NCBI GenBank assembly: GCA_035628915.1
Contig: DASPIW010000034.1
Span: forward strand, 1 to 64,000
Direction: 5' to 3'
DNA from: JARBUG01 sp035628915
Lineage (GTDB): Bacteria; Bacillota; Sulfobacillia; Symbiobacteriales; Symbiobacteriaceae
Length of the DNA stretch: 64,000 nt
The position numbers were made by a program, and so were the translations under genes. Below the pieces are notes generated by a model that saw only the letters and a program-made list of their open reading frames with translations, did not search any database and was not told where the DNA came from. Shown here one piece after another: positions 25,015 through 33,649 of this stretch (within the stretch, counting starts at the first letter, position 1; each line of letters opens with the position of its first letter).

Positions 25015-27843
25015 ATGGACGCCGCACTAGGAGCCAAATTGATGGGATGGTTGGGCAGTGTCGTTCTGAATGTAATTGGCAATCGTTTGGATGCCACGAT
25101 AGTTACCGCCTGGAAGACCACCGTTGGTCGCCTCAAGAAGAGTGGCGATGCAAGCAATAAGTTGATGATCGCGCTCCGCAAAGCGCTCTGGAAGGCTGAG
25201 TTGGCGTTATGCAGGGATTGTATGCGAAGCGAGATCTTCCGTGAGCTGTCGTTTTCGGATAGGGAGTGGCTATCCTCACATATTGCGATCTTGGAGTCGG
25301 ATCTCAAAACTGTCGACCGGAGCAATTACGTATTTCCATTAACGGAGTCGTTCGATGAACTCAGTCTACTTGTACGTCCGGGCGGCGCGGCTGGCGAGCA
25401 TAGTATGGAGCGACTTAGAGAGCGAGTGCTCTCTACAGTGCAGGACGACGAGAACACGCCGGCAGTCTTTAGGGAGGCGGCCAAGAACGCTTTGCTCCCT
25501 TTGATGAGTGAGTACTTTGCCGCTGAGATCAAGGAAAGCCAGCAGGTTCGGAGCATTTTCGAAACTTATGTTCTCGCTGGGGTTGGAGTAACTGTCGCAG
25601 AAATCGTTACGTCGTTACAGACCAGCGCCGATATTCTTCCCCGTCTTGAATACAAGTTGGATAAGATCATCAGCGACCTCGCGGAGTTCAGACGACTAAG
25701 GCAAGCGCAACCCCCACGTCCAATTACACAACTCCGGAAGATAAGTCTTAGGTACAACCCACGCTTCAGTGGCCGTCAAAAGGAACTCACGAGGATTCGC
25801 ACGGTGTTCGAGTCAGGGCAAGACACCCTAGTCATACTCTCTGGCTTGGGAGGTGTGGGGAAATCCCAACTCGCCAGGGAATTCCTGCACCGCTATGATG
25901 CTGATTACGACTCCATAATCTGGGTTCGAGCGACAGACCATGCATCCATCACTTTCGATCTGTTGGGTGTAGTACAAATGCTTGGTCTTTCTCTCCCAGA
26001 GGGCGAGCCGAACTTGGTAGCCCAAGCTGTCCGTGCGTGGCTTGATTCCCACTCTAAGTGGCTACTGGTGTTCGATAGCGCAGATTCTCCACAAGATATC
26101 GAGCCGTATTTGCCTACTTCAGGTCGCGGACACATTATCGTCACAACAGTTAACCCTAACTGGGCCGGTTTAGGAACGTTGGTGCCAATAAACGTCTGGG
26201 ACCCCGGGGAGTCTCTGACATTTCTCCGTGGTCGGCTGAACCGAGATGACGTACATTCCAGCGAACTGGCCGTTACACTGGGGCACCTGCCACTGGCCTT
26301 GGAGCAAGCGGCTGCTTACATTGAGCAGACGGGGATCACTGTGACGGATTATTTGGACAGGTTCAATCGTGACCACAAGAGGGTTTGGGAGAAAGGAAAA
26401 CCGGCCTCGGGGTACCCACATACGGTAGCTACCACTTGGCAAATGTCCTTTTCCGCCGTTCGGGAGACGTCCACTGATGCCGCGAAGTTTCTGGAAATCG
26501 CTGCGTTTAGTGCGCCTGAGATTATTCCGTACTGGGCGCTGAGAAGAGCGCCTGGTTTCCTGGGAGATGAACAGTCGGATTTTCGTGTGGATGAATTGAT
26601 TGCAGCCCTTCGCAGGTATTCTCTCGTCCAATCGCACGATGATGGGCTCGCAGTTCATCGGCTAATACAACTGGTTATGCGTGACCAGCTCAGCACTGAT
26701 GAGACCAGACAGACAATCATATCCGCAGTAACCTGGTTGGCATCGGTCTTTCCTCGATATTCGCCCGACAAACCAGAGACGCTGCATAGAGAGCTGCTCC
26801 CTCACGTTCTGTGCGTAGCCGACCACGCTTATCGTCTCTCTATGTCAGTTCCTGACCTCCGCAGACTTGTCGCAGACGCCGGCCTTTTCCTAGCCGACTA
26901 TGGGCAGTTTGGCGAGGCAGTGCGAGTAATGCGGATGGTTGTTCGACAGGCAGAAACGGAGTACGGTGCTGATAGCCACGAAATAACTGTCGCATTATCC
27001 GGTCTCGGTGCTGCCCTGCGAGGGGCAGGGGAGGTCCGCGAAGCCATGATGGTCCAGGAACGGGCCCTTGATATTCTTAGAAGGAGCTCGATCCTGGATA
27101 TCTCAGATTTAGTCGGTGCGCTAGTGAACCTTGGAATGGTTCAGAAAGCAGCAGGTAACCTTGACCTTGCCGAAAAATACTATGTTGAAGCCCTCAAGCT
27201 CTGCGAGACTCCACCGACAAAAAGTAACCCTATATATGCCTCCACTCTTAACAACCTTGCCGCACTCTTGGAGGTGAAGGGAAACCTCAAGGGTGCTCGT
27301 GACTACTTCCAAAAGGCTCTTTCGATTGCGACTGAGGCGTATGGTGCAGACCATCCCTTTGTCGCCCGGATCGCAGCCAGCCTCTCCAGCGTTGAAACTG
27401 ATCTCGGTAGACGAGAGGAAGGCATAAGGCTGGCGACCTTCGCCCACCAAATTCTTGTGCGAGCTTACGGTCACAAGCACCACTTGGTTGCGGGAACCGC
27501 TAACAATCTTGGCGCGGCACTGGCCAAGACGGGGCGCTACTTTGAAGCCGAGAAGTGGATTCGGGAAGCACTCGACATCTACGAAGCCCTTTATGGACCC
27601 AAACACAGAGTAGTAGCGGGAATCGCCGTGAATCTTGCGTTCATCATGGCACAGTTAGGCAAACGCGAGGCATCAAGAGCGCTTCTGCAGCGTGGGCTAG
27701 CCATCTCTATGGAGGTGAATGGTCCCACGCACCCGGTGACCGTAACCTATGAACGGCTGCTTCGCTCCGGCCTTGATATTGGCCCGAAGAAAAAGGGGGG
27801 TTCCGGTCCCTCTACAGGAAAACGCTCTAGGAAACCCAAATAG
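25015..27843 (+). CDS. STAND/NLR-type NTPase with NB-ARC and TPR repeats
   Basis: 942 residues from ATG 25015 (AAGGAG 9 bp ahead). Residues 1-235 form an N-terminal helical region that I cannot assign. The NB-ARC NTPase follows: Walker A ILSGLGGVGKSQLARE near 275-290, Walker B WLLVFDSADSP near 350, HIIVTTVNPNW, and GHLPLALEQAAAYIEQTG, the GLPL-like motif. A winged-helix part then leads to about eight TPRs (for example AEKYYVEALKLCE, ARDYFQKALSIATEAYG). TPRs usually sense a ligand while NB-ARC oligomerises. The gene is divergent from a SEFIR gene, as in modular anti-phage systems. Codon use and lower GC than its neighbours suggest separate acquisition. Confidence 0.85.
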   Translation: MDAALGAKLMGWLGSVVLNVIGNRLDATIVTAWKTTVGRLKKSGDASNKLMIALRKALWKAELALCRDCMRSEIFRELSFSDREWLSSHIAILESDLKTVDRSNYVFPLTESFDELSLLVRPGGAAGEHSMERLRERVLSTVQDDENTPAVFREAAKNALLPLMSEYFAAEIKESQQVRSIFETYVLAGVGVTVAEIVTSLQTSADILPRLEYKLDKIISDLAEFRRLRQAQPPRPITQLRKISLRYNPRFSGRQKELTRIRTVFESGQDTLVILSGLGGVGKSQLAREFLHRYDADYDSIIWVRATDHASITFDLLGVVQMLGLSLPEGEPNLVAQAVRAWLDSHSKWLLVFDSADSPQDIEPYLPTSGRGHIIVTTVNPNWAGLGTLVPINVWDPGESLTFLRGRLNRDDVHSSELAVTLGHLPLALEQAAAYIEQTGITVTDYLDRFNRDHKRVWEKGKPASGYPHTVATTWQMSFSAVRETSTDAAKFLEIAAFSAPEIIPYWALRRAPGFLGDEQSDFRVDELIAALRRYSLVQSHDDGLAVHRLIQLVMRDQLSTDETRQTIISAVTWLASVFPRYSPDKPETLHRELLPHVLCVADHAYRLSMSVPDLRRLVADAGLFLADYGQFGEAVRVMRMVVRQAETEYGADSHEITVALSGLGAALRGAGEVREAMMVQERALDILRRSSILDISDLVGALVNLGMVQKAAGNLDLAEKYYVEALKLCETPPTKSNPIYASTLNNLAALLEVKGNLKGARDYFQKALSIATEAYGADHPFVARIAASLSSVETDLGRREEGIRLATFAHQILVRAYGHKHHLVAGTANNLGAALAKTGRYFEAEKWIREALDIYEALYGPKHRVVAGIAVNLAFIMAQLGKREASRALLQRGLAISMEVNGPTHPVTVTYERLLRSGLDIGPKKKGGSGPSTGKRSRKPK

Positions 27844-27901
27844 GGAAGGCCCAGCTCACGCAGGGAGAGCAAGCCACATCTTGACGGTCGTCCGAAACAC
27901 A

Positions 27902-27947
27902 GCGAGGGCCTCTGCCAACCACCTAAGGGTGCTGGCCAGGCCCTCGC
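27902..27947. terminator. Hairpin between convergent NLR and recombinase genes
   Basis: The outer stem GCGAGGGCCT / AGGCCCTCGC (10 bp) encloses a second, weaker stem (GCCA...TGGC). It lies between two converging genes, so a bidirectional terminator is likely. Confidence 0.55.
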
Positions 27948-27956
27948 CTCAATTGG

Positions 27957-29609
27957 CTACCCAGTCGCGCCGATTGATTCGTCAGCGCTGAAAGTCCATT
28001 GAAGGACAGGTTCTCCCTCGGCTTCGACCACTACCCGCCGCAGCAATAGAAAATAGAGTTGCTCCATCACCTCGTCGGTCACGCCCGGGTCGCTCGGCAG
28101 CACCAACTCCCGGATGGCCGCCACGACCCGCTCGGCCTGCGTATCGGCATTATCGGCCCGGCTGAGCTGCTTGTCCAGCTTCGCCAGGTCCTCCTCCACC
28201 TGCTTCCGGACCTCGCGAATCATGCTCATCTGCTCGGCGAACTCCGCCTCCGTAATCGTCCCCATCACCCGATCCATGCCGAGCTGCTTTGACCCCGCCA
28301 CGAGCTTCTCAAACTTCTTGGAAAGCTCCTCCCGCTTGGCCTTTAGCTCGTCCATCCCCTCCACGTAGAGGTGGGACTGCTTCGCCACCTGGGCCCGGAT
28401 GATATCGGGGTCGCCCACCAGGTCCAGGATCTGCTGATTCACCTTCCGCTCCAGGTCCTGCTGCCGCTGATACGGCAGCTTGCAGTGCCCGAACTCCCGG
28501 TGGCACGTGTAGTAGAAGTTGTGATACGCCGGCTTCCCCTTCGGCCGCTTCGTGAACCGGTGCCCATACATATGGCTCCCGCACAACCCGCACCGCAGAT
28601 ACCCGACCAGCGGATACTTCCGGGTGAAGCGCTGCCCCTTCACCCCTTCGTTCGTGACCACCTTGCGCTCCACAAAGAGCGCCTGCACCTGATCCCAGGT
28701 CTCCTTATCAATCAGCGGCTCATGGGTATTCGCATTGAAAACCCACTCACTCTCCGGCCGGGCCACTACTTTGGCCCGGCCGTTGGCGCCCTTGACCATC
28801 TTCGTGGTGCCCCAGAACGTATGCCCCAGATAGACCGGATTGCGCAGCACCACGTTAATCGACGCCGGCAACCACGGCTTGCCCATGGTCGTGTAGATCC
28901 CCTGCTCGTTCAGCCAGTTGCAGAGCTTCTTCTTCCCCCACCCGGCCAGGAACTTCACGACCAGTTCCCGATACACCGCAGCCCGCTCCGGGTCCGGCAC
29001 CAGCTGATCCTTGTTCTCCTTGGTCTTGATGTACCCGAACGGCGGCTTGATGCACGGGTTCTTGCCGTCCTTCGCCTTCTGCTTCATCGTCATCGCAACA
29101 CGGCGCCCCGTGGTCTTCCGTTCCTTCTGGGCAATCACGCCGTACAGCACCAGGAAGAGCTCGTCACCGTCCTTACGGCTGTCGTAGCCGTGGATGATGT
29201 CGATATAGCAGGCGCCGGAGTTATCCAGCTCACGCTTGATGGCCAGGGTGTCGTACACGTCACGGCTGACACGGGAGATCTCCTTGGTGATAATGCCCCG
29301 GATCTTCCCGGTCGCCGCATCGGCCATCAGGCGCTTGACCTCCGGGCGGTTCACCATGTACGCGCCGCTCCGGGCGTCGTCGATGTACACGTCATGCACG
29401 GGGTAGTAATGCGAGGGGTCGCTGCACCACTCCCGCACCGCCTTTTCCTGGTTGATAATCGAGGTCTTCTGCAGGTCCGAGTCGGTGGAGATACGAATAT
29501 AGACACCGACTGGAAACCCTGACTCTTGCGCCCAGTTCTCATCGGACGACCGGATCTCCAGGTTGGCGGTCATCTTGTGACCGGGCAGCACGCCAGCAGG
29601 CAAACTCAC
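27957..29609 (-). CDS. Large serine recombinase (integrase) of the element
   Basis: 550 residues. The resolvase-type catalytic domain is near 30-190: VGVYIRISTDSD with the catalytic Ser in the RIST motif, GIITKEISRVSRD, YGVIAQKERKTTGRRV. The recombinase domain follows (KPPFGYIKTKENK... LRNPVYLGHTFWG). Then a zinc ribbon (LRCGLCGSHMYG... YYTCHREFGHC) and a coiled-coil (ELKAKREELSKKFEKLV). Such enzymes integrate and excise phage and conjugative elements at att sites. GTG start with GGAGG 9 bp ahead. It lies 150 bp from the junction with ku, the usual place for an integrase. Confidence 0.9.
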   Translation of the reverse strand: MSLPAGVLPGHKMTANLEIRSSDENWAQESGFPVGVYIRISTDSDLQKTSIINQEKAVREWCSDPSHYYPVHDVYIDDARSGAYMVNRPEVKRLMADAATGKIRGIITKEISRVSRDVYDTLAIKRELDNSGACYIDIIHGYDSRKDGDELFLVLYGVIAQKERKTTGRRVAMTMKQKAKDGKNPCIKPPFGYIKTKENKDQLVPDPERAAVYRELVVKFLAGWGKKKLCNWLNEQGIYTTMGKPWLPASINVVLRNPVYLGHTFWGTTKMVKGANGRAKVVARPESEWVFNANTHEPLIDKETWDQVQALFVERKVVTNEGVKGQRFTRKYPLVGYLRCGLCGSHMYGHRFTKRPKGKPAYHNFYYTCHREFGHCKLPYQRQQDLERKVNQQILDLVGDPDIIRAQVAKQSHLYVEGMDELKAKREELSKKFEKLVAGSKQLGMDRVMGTITEAEFAEQMSMIREVRKQVEEDLAKLDKQLSRADNADTQAERVVAAIRELVLPSDPGVTDEVMEQLYFLLLRRVVVEAEGEPVLQWTFSADESIGATG

Positions 29610-29770
29610 GGATCATCGCCTCCAGAATCTACTATACCATATTTCCCCAATCAAGGCTGCATCCCCCACATCCCGATGTGGCACGAGCAAAGGCCATCAA
29701 TGGCCGCAAGTCAAGTGCCGCATGGGGGCAGTGCCGAGCACGATCGGGTTGCAATAAGTATTCTACGACT
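29610..29770. other. Element right end and attachment junction in ku
   Basis: Between the recombinase start and the break in ku lie short inverted repeats (GGCCAT-CA-ATGGCC at 29692-29705; CCCCCACATC and GATGTGG near 29665-29682; GCATGGGGGCAGTGCC near 29720). These are plausible recombinase-binding arms. The ku frame leaves the family pattern just after the codons for YFEKS (29766-29780), so the crossover core is placed at about 29,760-29,775. Confidence 0.6.
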
Positions 29771-30092
29771 TCTCAAAGTACACCGGATCGATCTGCTCCA
29801 GCCGCACGAAATCTACGATGTCCAGCGTCCTGGCCGCGGCCACGGGGATCGACGCGAAGTCCTCCTCCGTCACCATCACGTAGCTGCCGCGCTCATACTC
29901 GTACCCTTTGACAATCTCCTCTGCGGCCACTTCCCGGTCACAATTCGGGCACCATTTCCGATACTGCACGGGCGTCCGGCACTGGTCGTGCAGCAGGTTG
30001 AACCGTACATCCTTGGACTCGGTGGCGGCATAAAGCTTGATCGGAATGGAGACCAGGCCGAAGCTGATGGAGCCTTTCCACATGCTCCGCAA
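29763..30092 (-). pseudogene. ku: ku, N-terminal part of the NHEJ DNA-end-binding protein, interrupted by the element
   Basis: 109 codons from a TTG start (GGGGAG ahead) reading RSMWKGSISFGLVSIPIKLY... YRKWCPNCDREV... DFVRLEQIDPVYFEKS, then an immediate stop. This is the start of a bacterial Ku beta-barrel; full proteins are about 260-300 residues and continue YYLAP-like at this point. The missing part is not in the window, so it should sit at the far (left) end of the inserted element. Ku works with LigD in end joining, and in sporeformers it serves spore DNA repair. Excision of the element could restore the gene. Confidence 0.85.
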
Positions 30093-30164
30093 TGCAGCAC
30101 TCCCCTTTACGCGAACGCCACGTTATGTGTACAGTTTTCGCCACAGCAGGGGCGCCTATGCACG

Positions 30165-30189
30165 AAAAAAGGCCGGGCGCCGCCCGGCC
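30165..30189 (-). terminator. Terminator of ytfJ
   Basis: On the minus strand a perfect GC stem (GGCCGGGCG / CGCCCGGCC) is followed by six T. It begins 12 bp after the ytfJ stop codon. Confidence 0.85.
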
Positions 30190-30200
30190 AACGTCGCTGC

Positions 30201-30635
30201 CTATTGTACACACGTCGCGCCGACTCCCTGGTCGGTGCCCCCCATCGCGGGGCTCGGCTGCCGGGTCTTTCCGCGCAGCTTGTCGATGATCGTCGGCGCC
30301 ATATCTATGAGCCGGTCCAGCGGCTGGCCGCCTTCCACCGGCAGCATCCTTACGGACCCCTGCCCCACTACCAGAAAGCCCATCGGCTGGACCGACACGC
30401 CGGCGCCGCTCCCGCCTGCGAACGGAAACTCGCTGCTGCCGACCGCCTCGTTATCGGGCCGTGCCGCGTACTCGCCACCGCCGGTAGCAAATCCGAAAGC
30501 GACCCGGGAGATCGGGATAATCACTTCTCCCGAGGGGGTCTCCACCGGATCGCCGACGACGGTGTTGACGTCGACCATGCCCTTAAGGCTCTCCATGGCC
30601 GTCTTCATCAGGCCCTGAATCGGATGTTCGGCCAC
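30201..30635 (-). CDS. ytfJ: Sporulation protein YtfJ (GerW family)
   Basis: 144 residues. The YtfJ signature is clear: MKTAMESLKGMVDVNTVVGDPVETPSGEVIIPISRVAFGFATGG in outline, the Gly-rich stretch, and SVQPMGFLVV. In Bacillus the protein localises to spores and affects germination. GTG start; it overlaps the end of the upstream DUF2953 gene by 53 bp, so the two are co-transcribed. The C-terminal 25 residues are divergent. Confidence 0.9.
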   Translation of the reverse strand: MAEHPIQGLMKTAMESLKGMVDVNTVVGDPVETPSGEVIIPISRVAFGFATGGGEYAARPDNEAVGSSEFPFAGGSGAGVSVQPMGFLVVGQGSVRMLPVEGGQPLDRLIDMAPTIIDKLRGKTRQPSPAMGGTDQGVGATCVQ

Positions 30636-31281
30636 TGCCCTCTACCCCTTTCCTGCGCCAGCTGTCCCTTGCCCAGGCCCGGATCGTGCGATCGCCGATC
30701 AGCCGTGACAACAGCCAGACTCCTGCAACGATAGCGTTGCCGAGGCGATAGCGCAGTATGCAGTTGATCTCCAGCCTGTAGGCAGGTCCGGCAAAGACTG
30801 GTACGATTTTCACCTTCGGTACGCTCGGATCCAGCCGGATGAGCCGGCTGAGCTGCGCCAACGCCGTCCCCGCTACGCTCCAGAAAACTCCGGCCAGCAG
30901 GGCCGACTGCATCGCGTCAAATCCGCCGATTTCGCTGTGGATGTCCAATCGGCGGACCCGGATTCGCTTGCGAAAGTATCGAAAGGGGCCGCGCACTGCC
31001 CGCACAATACGCTTGCTCGGAAAGCGACGGACCGTCTTTTGCAGCGGAATCTTCACAGGCTCACCCTTGGCCCGCCAGCGCTTCCACACATGTTCCGCCG
31101 CCATGGCGACTTTGTCCGAGATATTGACCGTCCGCCGGATCTGAACGACGGCCAGCTTGACCTGCACATGCATAACCGCCTGCCAGGCGTGCTGCTCGAG
31201 GATGATCTGCGTCTGGATGGGCAACATGGCAATCACGGCAGCAAGCAGCAGAGCGACCAACACTACCAGCAACCGCCACAC
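30583..31281 (-). CDS. DUF2953-family membrane-associated protein
   Basis: 232 residues from a GTG at 31281; an in-frame upstream start at 31332 is possible. It has an N-terminal membrane helix (LLVVLVALLLAAVIAMLPIQ). The central part (ALLAGVFWSVAGTALAQLSRLIRL, KIVPVFAGPAYRLEINCILRYRLGNAIVAGVWLL) is typical of the DUF2953 proteins found before ytfJ and after scpB in sporeformers, the same order as here. Function is unknown; a sporulation link is inferred from context. Confidence 0.7.
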   Translation of the reverse strand: MWRLLVVLVALLLAAVIAMLPIQTQIILEQHAWQAVMHVQVKLAVVQIRRTVNISDKVAMAAEHVWKRWRAKGEPVKIPLQKTVRRFPSKRIVRAVRGPFRYFRKRIRVRRLDIHSEIGGFDAMQSALLAGVFWSVAGTALAQLSRLIRLDPSVPKVKIVPVFAGPAYRLEINCILRYRLGNAIVAGVWLLSRLIGDRTIRAWARDSWRRKGVEGSGRTSDSGPDEDGHGEP

Positions 31282-31352
31282 CCCCGCCCCACCTGCTCCC
31301 TCACTCAGGGGAGTCTTTCCATTTGTGGGCACGGGTATCCCGCCCGGCGGCG

Positions 31353-31382
31353 CGCAAAAAGGAGCCGGGATCTCCCGGCTCC
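31353..31382 (-). terminator. Terminator after the HAD gene
   Basis: A 10-bp perfect stem with a 2-base loop (GGAGCCGGGA-TC-TCCCGGCTCC). On the minus strand it is followed by TTTTTGC. It lies 17 bp after the HAD stop codon and just before the DUF2953 gene. Confidence 0.75.
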
Positions 31383-31398
31383 TGAGGCGTTCACATGA

Positions 31399-32118
31399 TT
31401 AAACCGCCATTCGGAAACGTGAAGCCAGCACCTGCGGCAACTCGGAAAGCTGCTGGATGCTCTGGTAATTCGGGTCGCTCACATTCAGGTGTGCGTGGTC
31501 GTACGCCCACGTTTCCGTCGGAATGTGGATGGCGAGCAGCCCGATGGCCAGAGCCGGCCGGATGTCGGAATGGAGGGAGTTCCCCACCACGAAGCTGAGG
31601 CTCGGGTCCCGGCTCTCCAGCGCGGCGAGCAGCCGCTCCGGCGTCTTGTCCGGCACAATCGCCTGCCGGTGGATCAGATGGGTCAGACCGGACTCAGCAA
31701 TCTTTCGCCCCTGCACATCGTGGTCGCCGGCCGTCCAGATGGTCACTTCAAAGCCGCTGCCGTGCAGCCAGCCCAGCAGATCTGCCGCCCCGGTCTGCAG
31801 TTCCTGCTTGACTTCATAGGGCATCAGGCAGGAACGGCGAATGGCCTCGGCACCGTCCGGGTCGACCGGTAGGCCGGCACGGCCGGCGAATTCCTGGTAA
31901 CACTGCAGCCATGCGATGCCTAAGCTATCCTTCCCGAGCCCGATGCTGCGGGCGACGGCCAGGTCAATCTCCCGGCCACGCTCGCGCACGACGCGGTACT
32001 CGTGCCGGGTCAGGCGGGCGATCAGATGCGCATTGGCATCTTCGGCCATGTTGAAGTACTTGATATTTTCGGCGATGGTGTCATCCCAATCGACAAAGGC
32101 GTGTCCGATGAATCGCAA
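31399..32118 (-). CDS. HAD-superfamily hydrolase
   Basis: 239 residues from TTG 32118 (GGAGGAG ahead), so that the product starts RFIGHAFVDWDDTIAEN. HAD motif I is FVDWDDTIAE, motif II TIWTAG, and motif III/IV KTPERLL...SFVVGNSLHSDIRPALAIG. This is a small-molecule phosphatase type with a helical cap. The substrate cannot be read from sequence. It follows scpB closely. Confidence 0.75.
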   Translation of the reverse strand: MRFIGHAFVDWDDTIAENIKYFNMAEDANAHLIARLTRHEYRVVRERGREIDLAVARSIGLGKDSLGIAWLQCYQEFAGRAGLPVDPDGAEAIRRSCLMPYEVKQELQTGAADLLGWLHGSGFEVTIWTAGDHDVQGRKIAESGLTHLIHRQAIVPDKTPERLLAALESRDPSLSFVVGNSLHSDIRPALAIGLLAIHIPTETWAYDHAHLNVSDPNYQSIQQLSELPQVLASRFRMAV

Positions 32119-32143
32119 CGCAGATCGACTCCTCCTGCGGTGT

Positions 32144-32740
32144 CTACGACGCCTGGTGCTCCCCGCCATCGCCATTTGACTGCTCCGCCGCCGAGACCTC
32201 CCGGCCGCGCAGAATCAGTTGTGCGTCTGACGTGTCCACCGAGAGCGGCGGCAGGTCGCTCAAATCCTTGAGTCCGAAGTACGCCAGAAAATCTTTCGTC
32301 GTCCCGTAGATGATGGGCCGGCCGGGCCCGTCGCGGCGCCCGACTTCGCGGATGAGGCCCCGCTCGGTCAGGGTCTCGACGGAACGGTCGACCTTGACGC
32401 CGCGGACGCCTTCGATTTCCGCTTTCGTAATCGGCTGCCGGTATGCGATGATGGCCAGCGTCTCAAGAGCGGCGTGGGAGAGCCCCTTACCCTTGGGCGC
32501 CAGGAGTTTTTCAACGTATTCGCCGTACTCGGGCCGGGTAGTCAGTACATAGCCGCCGGCCATCTCCTGGACCAGGAGCCCCCGCCCGGGCTGGGTGTAC
32601 TCCTTTTTCAGGTCTTCGACCAGAATCCGGGCGTCTTTTTCATCCAGTCCGATTACCTCGGCGATCCGCTTGACGGAAAGCGGCTCCGGGGAGGCGAGCA
32701 ATATCGCTTCCAAGATGGCCTTGCCGTGGTTCCAGATCAT
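32144..32740 (-). CDS. scpB: Segregation and condensation protein B
   Basis: 198 residues, close to the family length. Tandem winged helices: KAILEAILLASPEPLSVKRIAEVIGLD..., GRGLLVQEMAGGYVLTTRPEYGEYVEKLL, LSHAALETLAIIAYRQPITKAEIEGVRGV, and the C-terminal ...GLIREVGRRDGPGRPIIYGTT. It binds ScpA in the SMC condensin complex. It lies 39 bp after scpA. Confidence 0.95.
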   Translation of the reverse strand: MIWNHGKAILEAILLASPEPLSVKRIAEVIGLDEKDARILVEDLKKEYTQPGRGLLVQEMAGGYVLTTRPEYGEYVEKLLAPKGKGLSHAALETLAIIAYRQPITKAEIEGVRGVKVDRSVETLTERGLIREVGRRDGPGRPIIYGTTKDFLAYFGLKDLSDLPPLSVDTSDAQLILRGREVSAAEQSNGDGGEHQAS

Positions 32741-32779
32741 ATCGGCAGGGGAACCCCCTTGCGCCCAAGTTGCTGTGAC

Positions 32780-33574
32780 TTAGGTTTCGTCGTCGTCCCC
32801 GGTCTCTCCTTTGACGATGTCGGTCACCAGCACGCGCCGGATGACGATGTCGCCGAAGATGCCTTCCTGCATGGCAACGGCCCGCCGCTGGCGGATCAGT
32901 TCCAGCAGCGCCAGGAAGGTAACGACGATCTCCAGGCGGGAGCCGCCGCGGGAGAAGAGGTCGCGGAACCGCACGCCGTGTGGACTGCGGGAGATGCGGA
33001 AATTGATTTCGCGGATCTTTTCGCGCAAAGGAATCTCCTCGCGGGGCACTTCCCGCCAGGACCACTCTTCCTTGAGGACTTCTTCAAAGGCCTTGACGAG
33101 ATCCGCCAGGTTTAGCCCTTCGAGGGGCGCCGGCCCTTCCGGCTGCTCCAGGAAGAGCGTGCGCGTATAGACTTTTGCCATCAACTCCTCGCGCTCGCGG
33201 AGCTGCTGGGCCGCTTCCTTGTACTGGCTGTAGGCTACGAGCTGTCGCACGAGTTCCTCGCGCGGGTCCTCGAACTCTTCTTCTGCCAGTTCCTCCGCCT
33301 CCAGCTTCGGCGGCTTGGGCAGCAGCATCCGGCTCTTGATGCCGAGCAGCGTCGCGGCCATCACGAGGAACTCGCTGGCCCGGTCGATATCCAGGGCCGA
33401 CAGGTCGCGGATGATGATCAGGTACTGCTCGGTAATTTGCGCGATGGGAATATCGTAGATGTTCATTTCCTCGCGGCGGATCAGATGCAGCAGCAGGTCG
33501 AGCGGTCCTTCGAAGTGCTCCAGCCGCACCGTGTAGGACTCGGTCCGCGGCAGAGCCATCTCCTGCTTCGTCAA
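32780..33574 (-). CDS. scpA: Segregation and condensation protein A
   Basis: 264 residues; TTG start with GGAGGTGA ahead. Kleisin N-terminal motif YTVRLEHFEGPLDLLLHLIR, then NIYDIPIAQITEQYL; the C-terminal winged helix ends FLALLELIRQRRAVAMQEGIFGDI. It bridges SMC heads together with ScpB. Upstream of scpB in one operon. Confidence 0.95.
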   Translation of the reverse strand: MTKQEMALPRTESYTVRLEHFEGPLDLLLHLIRREEMNIYDIPIAQITEQYLIIIRDLSALDIDRASEFLVMAATLLGIKSRMLLPKPPKLEAEELAEEEFEDPREELVRQLVAYSQYKEAAQQLREREELMAKVYTRTLFLEQPEGPAPLEGLNLADLVKAFEEVLKEEWSWREVPREEIPLREKIREINFRISRSPHGVRFRDLFSRGGSRLEIVVTFLALLELIRQRRAVAMQEGIFGDIVIRRVLVTDIVKGETGDDDET

Positions 33575-33649
33575 CTGGCCGTCACCTCCGCGAGCTTGAC
33601 AGTTGCAGACTGTCTTAGTTTACACGGCGTTCTGCAAACCTGCAACGGC

